NCBI GenBank assembly: GCA_027051995.1
Contig: JALUFY010000106.1
Coordinates: 1 to 5,001 of the forward strand
DNA: 5,001 bases
Reading direction: 5' to 3'
From: Hyphomicrobiales bacterium
GTDB lineage: Bacteria; Pseudomonadota; Alphaproteobacteria; Rhizobiales; Aestuariivirgaceae
Numbering within the stretch: position 1 is the stretch's first letter; every line of letters begins with the position of its first letter. The notes beneath the pieces are model-generated. The model worked only from the letters and a program-made list of their open reading frames with translations. It ran no database searches and was not told the DNA's origin. A program made the position numbers and the translations under genes. This document shows, piece after piece, positions 4,552 through 5,001 of this stretch.

Positions 4552-5001
4552 CTAGAGCAGGGCGACGGCCTTGATCTGGGCGTAAACGGCCCTGCCGGGG
4601 GCCAGCTTCAGCGCGGCGGCGGATTTTTTCGTGATGCCGGCCAGCAGGGGCGAACCCGCCAGATCGAGGCGCGCCAGCATCTGCGCCGGGCCGGTCCACG
4701 TCATTTCCGTCACGGTGGCGGGGAAGATGTTGAGGATGGAGGTGCCGGTTTGCGGCTCCAGCGTCAGGGAGACGTCCCTGGCCAGAACGCGCAGGCGGGC
4801 CGTGCTGCCCTCGGGCCTTGAGGCGCGGGCGATCTGGAAGCACCCGCCGGGGAAATCCAGATATGTCAGATGCCATTTTTCGTCATGGCCGGCCACCCTG
4901 GCCTCGATGATGGCGGCGGCCTGCGCGCCTTCGTCCGCCGCGATGTCGAGCCGCGTCACAAGCTGTGTCAGGGGGCCGGAGGCGCGCACGCGGCCCTTGT
5001 C
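4552..5001 (-). CDS. modC: molybdate ABC transporter ATP-binding protein ModC, C-terminal part
   Basis: The last 149 residues of ModC; the frame stays open through the window edge, so the gene is 5' truncated and the Walker and signature motifs lie outside. It begins DKGRVRASGPLTQLVTRLD, the stretch following the ATPase domain, and contains LARDVSLTLEPQTGTSILN (73-91), characteristic of the ModC linker. A TOBE (Mop-like) domain follows from about 86 to the end, finishing AVYAQIKAVALL; in ModC this domain binds molybdate or tungstate and modulates transport. The protein acts on the cytoplasmic face with membrane protein ModB and periplasmic ModA, presumably encoded further upstream (beyond 5001). 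A GTG at 4989 is internal, not a start. This implies that the organism uses molybdoenzymes. Confidence 0.93.
   Translation of the reverse strand, partial: DKGRVRASGPLTQLVTRLDIAADEGAQAAAIIEARVAGHDEKWHLTYLDFPGGCFQIARASRPEGSTARLRVLARDVSLTLEPQTGTSILNIFPATVTEMTWTGPAQMLARLDLAGSPLLAGITKKSAAALKLAPGRAVYAQIKAVALL

Overview
This is a GC-rich (clearly above 60% G+C by eye, with strong G/C preference at third codon positions), densely packed chromosomal segment. Protein character and gene set suggest an alphaproteobacterium. I base that on overall resemblance of the ferredoxin, the ferredoxin reductase, the Crp/Fnr regulator and ModC; I cannot name a genus. I see no transposase, phage gene, CRISPR array or rRNA.

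Left part (1-2326, + strand): the tail of an unidentified gene ends at 143. A 100-bp gap follows, holding a good sigma70-type promoter and an imperfect TTGA/TCAA dyad. Next comes a redox module: an adrenodoxin-type [2Fe-2S] ferredoxin (247-576) and, 1 bp further on, a thioredoxin-reductase-like ferredoxin-NADP+ reductase (578-1600). After 42 bp lies a Crp/Fnr-family regulator (1643-2326). The spacing suggests one operon in which NADPH electrons pass through the reductase to the ferredoxin and on to an acceptor not present here. The regulator may control the operon.

Middle part (2327-3776): facing the regulator across 33 bp is a PLP enzyme of the class V aminotransferase fold (3589-2360, - strand). 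It resembles cysteine desulfurases but has Tyr where SufS has its catalytic Cys. Its 187-bp upstream gap carries an extended -10 promoter candidate and a small perfect hairpin.

Right part (3777-5001, - strand): a small Cys-rich putative redox protein of the C_GCAxxG_C_C family (4280-3777) has a strong Shine-Dalgarno site. It lies just downstream of a tRNA-Leu(CAA) gene (4466-4380) that has encoded CCA and a well-formed promoter. At the edge is the C-terminal part of ModC, the molybdate ABC transporter ATPase (5001-4552), with its TOBE domain; the rest of modC lies beyond the window.

The window is mostly recognisable housekeeping or redox genes. I found no convincing undescribed multi-gene system. 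The points most worth a second look are the desulfurase-like enzyme without the Cys, the C_GCAxxG_C_C protein beside a transporter locus, and possible autoregulation of the ferredoxin operon by its own Crp/Fnr protein.
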